Positions 9,319 through 22,870 of a stretch of DNA of 64,000 nt are shown in pieces. The stretch is from Saccharomonospora cyanea NA-134 (GTDB lineage: Bacteria; Actinomycetota; Actinomycetes; Mycobacteriales; Pseudonocardiaceae), in assembly GCF_000244975.1 (NCBI RefSeq), contig NZ_CM001440.1:3208325-3272324 (forward strand), given 5' to 3'. The notes below the pieces were generated by a model. That model saw only the letters and a program-made list of their open reading frames with translations, searched no databases and was not told the origin of the DNA. The stretch's first letter is position 1. Each line of letters starts with the position of its first letter. A program made the position numbers and the translations under genes.

Positions 9319-9332
9319 GGGACTTCGGACCC
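9319..9332. promoter_or_regulatory. Degenerate DosR/DevR-like palindrome upstream of the universal stress gene
   Basis: In the gene's orientation the site reads GGGTCCGAAGTCCC followed by GA. It matches 11 of 14 positions of the DosR core GGGACTWWAGTCCC, by hand comparison. It lies 105-118 nt before the start codon. The left half is poor, so this is only a candidate. Confidence 0.3.
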
Positions 9333-9350
9333 GTGCCGGAGCGATCGGGC

Positions 9351-10526
9351 TCAGATCCGCGGAGGGAGCAGCGAGAACGGGTGGGCGTAGAGGTGGGTGA
9401 GCAGTCCCGCACAGGCGGCCATGGCCTGCACGTCCGGACCGAACCGGCTCATCGTGACGATGTCGGCGCCGGGCAGCACGGTGGTCGCCCGGTACGCGTC
9501 GTGCACCACGGCCAGGTGCTCCGGGGCGTCGGTGAACGCCTGTCCGCCCAGTATCACGAGTTCGGGGTTGACGATGTCCCGCAGCAGCGCCACCGCGGTG
9601 CCCAGCGCGCGAGCCCGATCGGTGAGGATGCGATCCGCCGTCGCGTCGCCGTCGCGCGCCGCGGATCGCAGCGCGCGGATGTCGGGCCTGTGCAGCGCCC
9701 CCGCTCGCACCGCCCGTTCCAGCACGGCGCGCTCCGCGACGGCCGCTTCGAGGCACCCTGTGCGGCCGCACGGGCACGGCACGTCACCTCCGACCGGCAG
9801 GTGCGCGATGTTGCCGGACTGGCCTGGCCCCCGATGCAGTACGCCGCCTGCGGCCACGGCCACGCCGACCATCTCCCGGGCGTAGAAGTAGAGCGCGCTG
9901 CGCGTGTGGACGGCCTCACCGAACAGCAGCTCGGCGGTGGCCATGGCGGGCACGTGCCCGTCGAGGTGGACGGGCAGTCCCGTGACGGCCTCGACGATCG
10001 CCCTGGCGGGCACCCCGCGCCAGTCGAGGGGGCCGTGGTCGAGCAGTCCCCGTTCGGGGTCGACCTGACCGCCGATCGCCAGCCCCACACCGATGATCCG
10101 CCGCTCCGGCCAGTTCCCCAGGAAACCCCCCACCTCACGCGCGATCCGCTGGAGAACCTCCTCCGGTGTTCCCGGCGGGGTCGGAATGCGCACGCTGTCG
10201 AGCAGGACACCGCGGAGCGTGGTCAGCCCGTACGTGGTCGTGGTGACACCGACGTGCACCCCGCACGCCGCGATCACGTCGTCGTTGAGGTCCACCGGCA
10301 CCGTGGGCCTGCCGACCTCTCCCGTCGGCTGCGGGCTCGGTGACTCGGAGAGCAGCCCGAGGTCGATCAACGTCGAGATCTGCCTGCTGACGGTGGGCAT
10401 GCTGAGCGACGTGTGCCGCGCGACGGCTCCTCGGGACAGCGGACCGTGCGCTCGGACCGCGTTGAGGACCGCCGCCGCGTTCGCCTCACGGACGCCGCCA
10501 CCCGTTCCCGACGGCGCGCCCACCAT
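9351..10526 (-). CDS. ROK family transcriptional regulator
   Basis: A 391-residue protein with an N-terminal winged helix (about 15-80, SLSMPTVSRQISTLIDLGLL) and a ROK sugar-binding fold. The ROK zinc motif is intact: GNIAHLPVGG, then CPCGRTGCLEA. In the active-site strand the usual N-D-A-N reads G-H-V-P (LPVHLDGHVPAMATAE), so the catalytic Asp of ROK kinases is replaced by His. It is therefore probably a pure ligand-responsive repressor, not a kinase. It is divergent from the TauE exporter, its most obvious target besides itself. Confidence 0.9.
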   Translation of the reverse strand: MVGAPSGTGGGVREANAAAVLNAVRAHGPLSRGAVARHTSLSMPTVSRQISTLIDLGLLSESPSPQPTGEVGRPTVPVDLNDDVIAACGVHVGVTTTTYGLTTLRGVLLDSVRIPTPPGTPEEVLQRIAREVGGFLGNWPERRIIGVGLAIGGQVDPERGLLDHGPLDWRGVPARAIVEAVTGLPVHLDGHVPAMATAELLFGEAVHTRSALYFYAREMVGVAVAAGGVLHRGPGQSGNIAHLPVGGDVPCPCGRTGCLEAAVAERAVLERAVRAGALHRPDIRALRSAARDGDATADRILTDRARALGTAVALLRDIVNPELVILGGQAFTDAPEHLAVVHDAYRATTVLPGADIVTMSRFGPDVQAMAACAGLLTHLYAHPFSLLPPRI

Positions 10527-10577
10527 GCCGAGCGTCCTCCCCGCCACACCGACCTCACTCCCACCTACAGACCACCG

Positions 10578-10596
10578 GACGACGGCAATGGTCGTC
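10578..10596. promoter_or_regulatory. Inverted repeat in the ROK/TauE divergent region
   Basis: GACGAC (10578-10583) and GTCGTC (10591-10596) form perfect 6-bp arms around a 7-bp spacer, 52 nt before the ROK gene start. The divergent region (10527-10790) is also unusually AT-rich near 10620-10665. This could be the ROK operator, but short arms like this arise by chance in GC-rich DNA. Confidence 0.28.
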
Positions 10597-10790
10597 AACA
10601 CATTCCACGAGGCGGGCTCGGTATTTATTTTCAGCGTTTTCCTTAATCGCGATCGATATGCCCTCCAGCTCAGAACGTGAGAATCGCGTGACCGCGTCGC
10701 CATTCCGCTGCGATGATCGAAATCCTTCTGACGTCGTGTTCTTCCAGCCGGGGCCAGCGAGGCGCAGACACCGGGGAATCGAGGACTTTC

Positions 10791-11693
10791 ATGCGAACGC
10801 TGTTGTTGTTCGGCCTGGCCGGGTTTCTCGCCCAACTCGTGGACGGGTCGCTCGGAATGGCGTTCGGTGTGACGGCCACCACCACGCTGGTCGCGGTGGG
10901 CACCACACCCGCGGTCGCCTCCGCCGCGGTACACCTCGCCGAGGTCGGCACCGCGTTGGCCTCGGGCGCCGCACACTGGCGGTTCCGCAACATCGACTGG
11001 CCCACCGTCGCAGCACTCGCCGCCCCGGGCGCACTCGGCGCGGTGCTCGGAGCCTACGTCCTGACGTCCCTGCCGATGGAGTTCGCCGAGGTCTGGATCA
11101 CCGCGGTACTGCTGTTGCTCGGGCTGTACGTGCTGGTCCGCTTCGCGTTCCGGCGGCTCGGTGCGCTGGTGACGAAGCGCCGTCCGGCAGTCCGGTTCCT
11201 CGCCCCGCTGGGACTCGTCGCGGGCTTCGTCGACGCGAGCGGAGGCGGTGGCTGGGGGCCGGTCGCGACGACGAGCCTGCTGTCCTCCGGCAGACTCGAA
11301 CCGCGCAAGGTCGTCGGGTCGGTGGACACGTCCGAGTTCATCGTCGCCCTCGCGGCCAGCCTCGGCTTCCTGCTCTCCCTGTCACAGGAGGACGAGCTGA
11401 ACTACACCGTCGTGGCGGGATTGATGCTCGGCGGCATCCTCGCCGCTCCCGCGGCAGCCTGGCTGGTGCGCAAACTGCCGCCCAGGGTGCTCGGCGCCGC
11501 GGCGGGCGGGCTGATCGTGTTCACCAACGCGCGGAGCCTGCTGGACACCTCGGGGGCGAGCGCGGGCGTCGTCACGCTCACGCTCACCGCCGTCGGTGCC
11601 CTCTGGGCCGCCGGGCTCGTCACCGCCGTCCGCTCGGTACGCGTCGAACGGCACGCCGCTGCCCGGGAAGTGGACGAGGCGCGCGTGAGTTGA
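10791..11693 (+). CDS. Sulfite exporter TauE/SafE family membrane protein
   Basis: A 300-residue polytopic membrane protein with about eight hydrophobic segments in two repeats. It opens with the family's GLAGFLAQLVDGSLGMAFG and has the second-half signature GLVAGFVDASGGGGWGP. Members export sulfite, sulfoacetate or related organosulfur anions. The start is the ATG at 10791, after a GAGGAC purine run, giving MRTLLLFGLAGF with no extra N-terminus. It is divergent from the ROK regulator. Substrate unknown. Confidence 0.9.
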   Translation: MRTLLLFGLAGFLAQLVDGSLGMAFGVTATTTLVAVGTTPAVASAAVHLAEVGTALASGAAHWRFRNIDWPTVAALAAPGALGAVLGAYVLTSLPMEFAEVWITAVLLLLGLYVLVRFAFRRLGALVTKRRPAVRFLAPLGLVAGFVDASGGGGWGPVATTSLLSSGRLEPRKVVGSVDTSEFIVALAASLGFLLSLSQEDELNYTVVAGLMLGGILAAPAAAWLVRKLPPRVLGAAAGGLIVFTNARSLLDTSGASAGVVTLTLTAVGALWAAGLVTAVRSVRVERHAAAREVDEARVS

Positions 11694-11758
11694 GGGACTC
11701 CCCGGCCGTGGTGTGCGCTGCCAGCGAACTCGCCGGTGCCGGAGCACTGCGAGCCCTG

Positions 11759-11903
11759 AGAGCTCCTGACACATCGGCGTTCGATCAGGGAGCGGCGGCC
11801 AGACGGATGGATCGTAAGGCGGAGGGTGCGTGGGCGGTCCTCCAACGCAGCGAGGCGCCGTCTGGGCGTCGCGAGCCGAACAGGCCAATGTGTCAGGGGC
11901 TCT
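11759..11903. mobile_element. 145-bp MITE-like element with 20-bp terminal inverted repeats
   Basis: The left end AGAGCTCCTGACACATCGGC (11759-11778) and the reverse complement of the right end (11884-11903) match at 18 of 20 positions. No credible coding frame lies between the ends. I saw no clear target-site duplication. The element ends 12 nt before the GTG of the next gene, so it may carry that gene's promoter. It could instead be an unrelated long hairpin. Confidence 0.5.
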
Positions 11904-11914
11904 AAGCTCACGCG

Positions 11915-12769
11915 GTGGCCAACATCCTGATCAACGATGCGCGGATCGCCTACGACGACGTCGGGTCCGGCCCCGCCGTCGTCCTCGTCCACGCGGGCAT
12001 CGCCGACCGGCGCATGTGGGACGCCCAGCTTCACGCGCTCTCCCCGACTCACCGGGTGGTGCGCTACGACTGGCGTGGATACGGCGAGTCCGGTGACGCC
12101 CGGGGCCGGTTCGCCCACCACCGGGACCTGCTCGGTCTGCTCGACGCGCTCGACATCGAGCGGGCCACGGTCGTGGGAGCGTCCATGGGCGGCGCCTACG
12201 CCGTCGACGCGGCGCTCACGGCCCCCCACCGGGTGTCCGGGCTGGTGGTACTCGGCTCCGGGCTGTCGGGCCACACCTGGCCCGACACCATGCTCGCCGC
12301 CGTGCGCGACCGCGTCCACAGTGCTGTGCCCGCCGAACGGCTCACCCGGTACCGCGCGGGTACCGCGGACCGAATCGACCCCGCCGACGTCGAGGCCATG
12401 GCTCTCGCGCAGGCTCGGTTCCTGGTCGCCGGACCGGACCGGGATCCGAGCACGGTGGCCGCGGAGGTGTGGGACCGCGCGATCACGATGCTGCACGGTG
12501 TGTTCCGGCGACTGTGGACGGCACCCGCGCACGAGGAGACTGTGCTCCATCCCCCAGCCGTACACCGGCTCCACGAACTGACCGTGCCGCTCACCGTGGT
12601 GAACGGCCTGGCGGACGCACCGTGGATCCAGGACGTGGCCGACCTGCTGTGCGACGGGGTGCCGCACGCCCACCGCCTCGATCTGCCCGGTGTCGGTCAT
12701 CTGCCGTCGATGGAGCGGCCCACCGAGGTGACGGCCGCCATCGCCGACACCGTCCGGCAGGGCCTCTAG
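11915..12769 (+). CDS. Alpha/beta hydrolase
   Basis: A 284-residue alpha/beta hydrolase with the oxyanion strand VVLVHAGIADRRMW and a nucleophile elbow GASMGG. The late histidine is in GVGHLPSMERP, and a likely acid lies in the VNGLADAPWI region. The fold resembles 3-oxoadipate enol-lactonase-like enzymes, but the substrate cannot be read. The GTG at 11915 has no Shine-Dalgarno site and sits 12 nt after the MITE-like element, so translation may be leaderless. Its 3' end overlaps the convergent DinB gene by 4 nt. Confidence 0.88.
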   Translation: MANILINDARIAYDDVGSGPAVVLVHAGIADRRMWDAQLHALSPTHRVVRYDWRGYGESGDARGRFAHHRDLLGLLDALDIERATVVGASMGGAYAVDAALTAPHRVSGLVVLGSGLSGHTWPDTMLAAVRDRVHSAVPAERLTRYRAGTADRIDPADVEAMALAQARFLVAGPDRDPSTVAAEVWDRAITMLHGVFRRLWTAPAHEETVLHPPAVHRLHELTVPLTVVNGLADAPWIQDVADLLCDGVPHAHRLDLPGVGHLPSMERPTEVTAAIADTVRQGL

Positions 12770-13302
12770 CCCATGGTCTTCTGACCGTCGAGACTCTCGC
12801 GGATGATGTCCGCGTGACCCGCGTGCTGTGCCGTCTCAGCGATCACGTGCAGCAGCACGCGCCGCACCGACCAGTGGGCGCCGGGCTCGAACCACGGCGC
12901 GTCGGGCAGCGGGTAGGACACGTCGAGGGTGGGCAGTCCCTCGACGATCCGCTCGGTCTCGGCCGCGACCCCGTCGTAGTGGGCCAGCACGTCGGCCAGC
13001 GTCTCGCCCGGCAGCATCCGGAACTGCTCCTCGCGCTCCCGCCTGGCCACCCGCATGCCCTCCTCCGTGCTCGGCGACGCCATGGCCTCGGCGTCGCCCT
13101 GCGCGAAGCGAAGCCACTGTTGTTCCGTGTGCGCGACGTGTTTGATCAGTCCGCCGAGACAGAGCGCGCTCGTGGTGGGCCTCGCGGCCGCCTGCTCGTC
13201 GCTCAGTCCCTGAACCGTGTGGCGCAGGAATCCGCGGTGCAGGGCGAGCGTCTCCACCAGGTCGGCGCGTTCGCCGGTCAGCGCTGCCTGGGCGTGGGCC
13301 AT
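12766..13302 (-). CDS. DinB/DUF664 family protein
   Basis: A 178-residue four-helix-bundle protein of the DinB/DUF664 superfamily. It has helix-borne histidines for a divalent metal: ALHRGFL near the N-terminus, GLIKHVAHTEQQWL about 30 residues later, and VLLHVIAETAQHAGHAD near the C-terminus. Members act as metal-dependent thiol transferases (mycothiol/bacillithiol type) or are uncharacterised. In an actinobacterium a mycothiol link is plausible but is inference. The ATG at 13302 has a GGAAGGAAC site. Confidence 0.85.
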   Translation of the reverse strand: MAHAQAALTGERADLVETLALHRGFLRHTVQGLSDEQAAARPTTSALCLGGLIKHVAHTEQQWLRFAQGDAEAMASPSTEEGMRVARREREEQFRMLPGETLADVLAHYDGVAAETERIVEGLPTLDVSYPLPDAPWFEPGAHWSVRRVLLHVIAETAQHAGHADIIRESLDGQKTMG

Positions 13303-13365
13303 CGTCTGTTCCTTCCGGTCGGGATTCCGGCACGCTAGCGCCGAGGACCGACAGGAACCCGCCGC

Positions 13366-14043
13366 TCAACCGCCCGACCGCCGCGCACGTTCCAGCGCCG
13401 GGCCGAAACGCTCCCGCACGGCACGCCACGCCTGCACGATCTCGCCGCGTTCGGGTTCCACGGGTTCCGGGTCGGCGCGGTCACCCTGGAACGACAGCAG
13501 CAACTGCACCACCCTGCCGACCACGTCGGGATGGCCGAGCGGCACCGGTGGCTCCACACGCACCGCGGGGTCGGAGGCCCGGCTGACGAACGCCGCCACC
13601 CGCACTCCCCGCGCGAGCAGTCGCTGCCGGGCCGCCGCCGTGTCGGAGTCCCACCAGTCCGCGTACGAGCCCGCGGCGTCGGCCTCCACACCGCCCTCGA
13701 CACCGGGCGCGGGGTCCATGACGACCACGCTGCGCACCCGGTCCGTGTGCTCGTCGGCCAGGCGCAGAGCGGCCTCCGCGGCCGTCGCCGCGGCCACCAG
13801 GTGCACGCGCTCGGTGATGCCCGCGAGCAGGTCTTCGACCGACGGCGCGTCACCGACCTCGGCGGGCAGCCGACACCAGCCGATGCGCAGGTGTTCGGCC
13901 AGCGGCCGCCACGTCGCGGGCAACGTGTCGTGCTTCGCCTCGCCTGCCGGGTCGAGCACGAGAACCACGGGAGCCCGCTCCGGTCCCTGCCACACCACCG
14001 GCGGTCCCGCTCCGCGCACCTCGTCGTCCTGGAAGTCCCTCAT
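13366..14043 (-). CDS. Alpha/beta-hydrolase-like protein lacking the nucleophile elbow
   Basis: A 225-residue protein with the early strands of an alpha/beta hydrolase (PVVLVLDPAGEA, then LRIGWCRLP). Where the G-x-S-x-G elbow should be, it has VHLVAAATAAEAAL with no Ser, Cys or Asp nucleophile. The following strand VRSVVVMDPAPG fits the fold. A catalytic role is unlikely; binding is possible. I cannot name a family. The start is the ATG at 14043 (MRDFQDDE). It is divergent from the TetR gene. Confidence 0.7.
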   Translation of the reverse strand: MRDFQDDEVRGAGPPVVWQGPERAPVVLVLDPAGEAKHDTLPATWRPLAEHLRIGWCRLPAEVGDAPSVEDLLAGITERVHLVAAATAAEAALRLADEHTDRVRSVVVMDPAPGVEGGVEADAAGSYADWWDSDTAAARQRLLARGVRVAAFVSRASDPAVRVEPPVPLGHPDVVGRVVQLLLSFQGDRADPEPVEPERGEIVQAWRAVRERFGPALERARRSGG

Positions 14044-14181
14044 GGTCGAGGACGTACCCGATTTGATCGAGAGTATGCCCGGCCGAGTGGCTCCCCAGGG
14101 CCTCCCCCGCCTCACCCGACCCGGTCAGCCAGGATCGTCGTCGCCTGTGCACCACCCGGATCGTTCGTAGAATTGCCGGTT

Positions 14182-14796
14182 ATGCCCGATCGAGGCCACT
14201 ACCACCACGGTCACCTCCGGCGCGCCGTCATCGACGCCGCCGTGGAGGTCATCGCCCGTGACGGTATCGGCGCCATCAGCCTCCGCGAGCTGGCCCGGCG
14301 GGCGGGCGTCTCCCACGCCGCACCCGCCCACCACTTCAAGGACAAGGCCGGGTTGCTCACCGCCATCGCGATCGAGGGTTTCGAGATGCTCGCCGACTCG
14401 CTGGAGGAGGCGCTGAACACCGCGTCCCTGCCGCTGCTGGAACTGGGTACGCGATACGTGCGGTTCGCGGTAGAGCATCCCGGCCACTTCGAGGTCATGT
14501 ACCACCCTGACGTCTACCACCGCGACGATCCCGAGTTGCTCGCCGCCAGGCTCTGGACGCGGCGCGTCTTCCGCGCGGGTGTGTCGCCCATGCCCAGGAA
14601 CCAGCACGAGGAGGCGGTGCGCTCCGGTGTGCTCGCCGTCTGGTCCGTCGCACACGGTTTCGCCACGCTCCTGCGAAGCGGGAACCTCGACGACTACCTC
14701 GACGGCTCCTCGCCCACGGAGCTGTTCCGGCACATCGCCTCCCAACCCCCGGCGTTCGACCGGAAGGCATCCGGCTCCGACGACGTGGCCCCCTGA
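14182..14796 (+). CDS. TetR/AcrR family regulator
   Basis: A 204-residue TetR protein. The N-terminus YHHGHLRRAVIDAAVEVIARDG and the helix-turn-helix ISLRELARRAGVSHAAPAHHFKDK belong to the WHG-domain TetR subgroup, whose C-terminal half binds small ligands. It converges on the big carboxylase gene, with a shared hairpin terminator between them. Its target is not obvious from position: no partner gene is divergent from it except the degenerate hydrolase. Confidence 0.92.
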   Translation: MPDRGHYHHGHLRRAVIDAAVEVIARDGIGAISLRELARRAGVSHAAPAHHFKDKAGLLTAIAIEGFEMLADSLEEALNTASLPLLELGTRYVRFAVEHPGHFEVMYHPDVYHRDDPELLAARLWTRRVFRAGVSPMPRNQHEEAVRSGVLAVWSVAHGFATLLRSGNLDDYLDGSSPTELFRHIASQPPAFDRKASGSDDVAP

Positions 14797-14800
14797 CCAA

Positions 14801-14833
14801 CCGGTGCCGTGCCCGCGGCGAGCACGGCACCGG
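14801..14833. terminator. Bidirectional hairpin between convergent TetR and carboxylase genes
   Basis: CCGGTGCCGTGC (14801-14812) and GCACGGCACCGG (14822-14833) are perfect 12-bp arms around a 9-nt loop. The hairpin is centred between two converging stop codons. No U-tract follows, as is common for actinobacterial terminators. Confidence 0.75.
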
Positions 14834-14839
14834 CCACGA

Positions 14840-20341
<5,502 letters not shown>

Positions 20342-20530
20342 CGAACTCCCCTTACCCTCCTGGACGACACGCGACCGGCACGGACGCTCCGACGGAGACG
20401 ACCGGCCTCTACCACTCTCCCGGCCGGGGGCCGTTCGCGGGAATGATCGGACTCACCACGACGCGTCACAGGAGTTTGTAGGAACCCGCCAAAGGGCGGG
20501 GAACCCGCGCGCCCGCGTTACCGTCGTCCC

Positions 20531-20941
20531 ATGACCGAACGCAAGCCTCCCGGTATGTCGTTCGACACGTGGGTGGAGCGGCAGATCCGGCGGGCCGTCG
20601 AGCGCGGGGAGTTCGACGACCTGCCCGGCGCGGGCAAGCCACTGCCCCGCAGGAACGACGGTGAACTCGGATGGGTGGCCCGGAAACTGGAGAAGGAGAA
20701 CCTCGACGCGACCGCCCTGCTACCGCCGTCGCTCGCACTGCCGAAAGAGGTCGAACGGCTTCCGGAGCGGCTGGTGCGGCAACGTGACGAACGCGAGGTC
20801 CGCAGGCTCGTGGAGGCGCCCGACGAACGCATCCGCCGGGCGCACGCCGCACCACAGGTCGGCCCGCTGCTGCGGCTCGGCCCGCTGGACATCGAGGCGG
20901 TCGTCCGCACGTGGCGGGAGTCCCGCCGCACGAACCGTTGA
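20531..20941 (+). CDS. DUF1992 (DnaJ subfamily C member 28 conserved domain) protein
   Basis: A 136-residue protein carrying the DUF1992 domain seen in eukaryotic DNAJC28. The core is MSFDTWVERQIRRAVERGEF followed by the near-invariant DDLPGAGKPLP. No J-domain is present. Function unknown in bacteria. The ATG at 20531 opens MTERKPPG, directly before the domain. It converges with the MFS gene, with only 2 nt between stops. Confidence 0.88.
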   Translation: MTERKPPGMSFDTWVERQIRRAVERGEFDDLPGAGKPLPRRNDGELGWVARKLEKENLDATALLPPSLALPKEVERLPERLVRQRDEREVRRLVEAPDERIRRAHAAPQVGPLLRLGPLDIEAVVRTWRESRRTNR

Positions 20942-20943
20942 GC

Positions 20944-22239
20944 TCACGCCGGGGTCAGCGGCTGCGCAGGCCCCGGCCTGCCGTCCGGTTCGTCCGCTGC
21001 GGCCATGGCAGGCACCGGAACCGGCTGCGGGGCGGGCTCCGGGACGGCGTCGGGCCGCCGCGACAGCGACCGCAGCACCAGCGCCGCCGCCCCGGTCACC
21101 AGCAGGGTGGCCAGACCGGCGACGAGAAGGGCCTCCTGCGGGCCGAGCCGTTCGGACAGCCAGCCGAGGGCGGGTGCCCCGAGTGCTCCCGCGCCCCCGG
21201 CGACTGTCCCCTGCACCGCCAACACACGGCCCCTCATGCTGTCGGCGGCGTCCAACTGCAGGCGCGTGCTCTTCACGGTGTCGATCACCACCGCCCCGGC
21301 CGCGATCGGCACCAGCACCAGCGCGAACCCGGCCAGACCGGGGACGTAACCGCTGATCGCCTGCAGAACACTCGTCACCCCCGCCGCCACGAGCAGGACG
21401 GGAAGGGTGAAGTTTCCGATGCGGGCCGCGACCAGCCCGCCGAGCACCGTGCCGACGGCGAACACCGACGACAAGGTGCCGTAGCCCGCGGATCCCGCGC
21501 TCAGCGGTCCCTCCGCCATGGCGGCCATCGTCACCTGGTAGTTGCGTCCCAGCGACGACAGCACGAAACCCAGGGCGAACAGCACCAGCAACACGTGCTG
21601 CGTCCGCAGGTACCGCAGGCCTGCCCGCACCCCGGCGTGCTCCGGCGCGCTCACGGCGAGGGGGTGGAACTGCGCCGGGCGCATCAGGAGCACGGTGGCG
21701 ATGACGGCCGCGAAGCTCACGGCGTTGAGGCAGAACAGCGCGGGCTCACCGATCACCGCCGCCAGCACCCCGGCCAGGCTCATCCCCAGCACGCGGCCGA
21801 CCGAGTTCGTCACCGAGTTCCAGGCCAGAGCGTTGCCGAGGTCGGACCGGGGCACCACCTGACTCGCGAACCGGCCGAGCGCGGGCCCCTCGAACGTTCC
21901 CACGAGTCCGGCCGCGGCCGTCAGGCCGAACAACACGGCCAGCGGCAGACCGCTCCACACGGTCAGTGCCAGCGACACCGCGATGATCACGTGCAGACTC
22001 TCGCCCGCCAGGATGATGCGTCGCGGCGACACCCGGTCGGCCAGCGCGCCGGCCCACGGGCCGCACACCATCGCGGGCAGCGTGGACAGCGCCACCGACA
22101 GCCCCACGGACGTCGCCGATCCGGTGCGTTCCATGACGACCCAGTTCAGGCCGAGCACCTGCATCCAGGTCCCCGTGACCGACACCAGGTCCGCGAGTGC
22201 CCACAGCCGGTAGTTCCGGTTGGAGAACGCACGCAGCAT
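20944..22239 (-). CDS. MFS transporter (EntS-like)
   Basis: A 431-residue major facilitator with about 12 hydrophobic segments. It opens MLRAFSNRNYRLWALADLVSVTGTWMQ, typical of the enterobactin-exporter-like MFS_3 family. The cytoplasmic loop 2-3 motif reads GALADRVSPRRI. It probably exports a small hydrophobic compound or siderophore; substrate unknown. The ATG at 22239 is chosen. A TTG at 22269 has GGAGG too close (2 nt), and more upstream in-frame sequence is not family-like. Confidence 0.87.
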   Translation of the reverse strand: MLRAFSNRNYRLWALADLVSVTGTWMQVLGLNWVVMERTGSATSVGLSVALSTLPAMVCGPWAGALADRVSPRRIILAGESLHVIIAVSLALTVWSGLPLAVLFGLTAAAGLVGTFEGPALGRFASQVVPRSDLGNALAWNSVTNSVGRVLGMSLAGVLAAVIGEPALFCLNAVSFAAVIATVLLMRPAQFHPLAVSAPEHAGVRAGLRYLRTQHVLLVLFALGFVLSSLGRNYQVTMAAMAEGPLSAGSAGYGTLSSVFAVGTVLGGLVAARIGNFTLPVLLVAAGVTSVLQAISGYVPGLAGFALVLVPIAAGAVVIDTVKSTRLQLDAADSMRGRVLAVQGTVAGGAGALGAPALGWLSERLGPQEALLVAGLATLLVTGAAALVLRSLSRRPDAVPEPAPQPVPVPAMAAADEPDGRPGPAQPLTPA

Positions 22240-22762
22240 CGGCGGCAGATCTCGCCGCAAGATGTTCAATCCCTCCGGGCGGGCGCGGCCCGCACTCGCG
22301 CGTCGGGGGCGCGAGGGGCACGGCGTCCACCGCATCGACAGCAGTGTGAACCCGGCCGAGCGGTGTCGTCGTCGAGCACTCGCCGGCCATCGGCGTCATC
22401 ACGCTACCCAGCGGCTCCCGGACGTGTCCTCACTTCCCCTGTGTGGCGATGCCAACAATCAGGTTTAGACCGGGACGAACGTGCCGGAGGCCACCTCAGT
22501 CGTTTCCGGACAAGGGGGCAACCCGCTACGGGCGGTACCACCCGGACCCCTCGTGATCGACCGGACACGGCGAACCCCGGCAGCGCGAGACGCACCGTCA
22601 CGTGCCCGCGGCCTACGGCGCGGGCCCTCCCTCGGACGGTCCGGGCAACCACGCGAGACGGCTCACAGCCGAGAGGGAACCGCCGGAACCGAGGGAGCGG
22701 CGAACCTACCTGTACGTGCTCGTGTTGGCGCTTCTACGAGAGCGCGAGACGCGTACGGAAAG

Positions 22763-22793
22763 TGCGGACACGCGTGCGGGAACCGCGGACACG
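22763..22793. repeat. Tandem GCGGACACG repeat, copy A of a dispersed element
   Basis: TGCGGACACG (22763-22772) and CGCGGACACG (22784-22793) are 21 bp apart. A weaker third unit, GCGCGAGACGCGTACGG, lies just before them. The same 10-mer bounds a 31-bp inverted repeat at 54229-54328. The rest of the gene-free stretch 22240-22870 (631 bp) shows no convincing gene. It probably includes the MFS promoter and a 3' region for the PRC gene, whose stop lies 78 nt away. Confidence 0.5.
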
Positions 22794-22870
22794 ACGGGAG
22801 GGGCGACGGCCACATGCGGAGGAGGGAAGTCACGCCTGTGGCCGTCACCGGACGACGTCGTCGGAGCGCG

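Noticed and set aside
10658-11905. Second long plus-strand frame across the TauE gene and MITE region
   Set aside because: Overlaps the TauE exporter in another frame and is Arg-rich without a motif.
22472-22485. DosR-like match GGGACGAACGTGCC
   Set aside because: Right half is poor and it lies over 230 nt from the nearest start codon.
22404-22652. Minus-strand 82-codon frame in the gene-free stretch
   Set aside because: Arg/Gly-rich, no ribosome binding site, no similarity to a domain I know.
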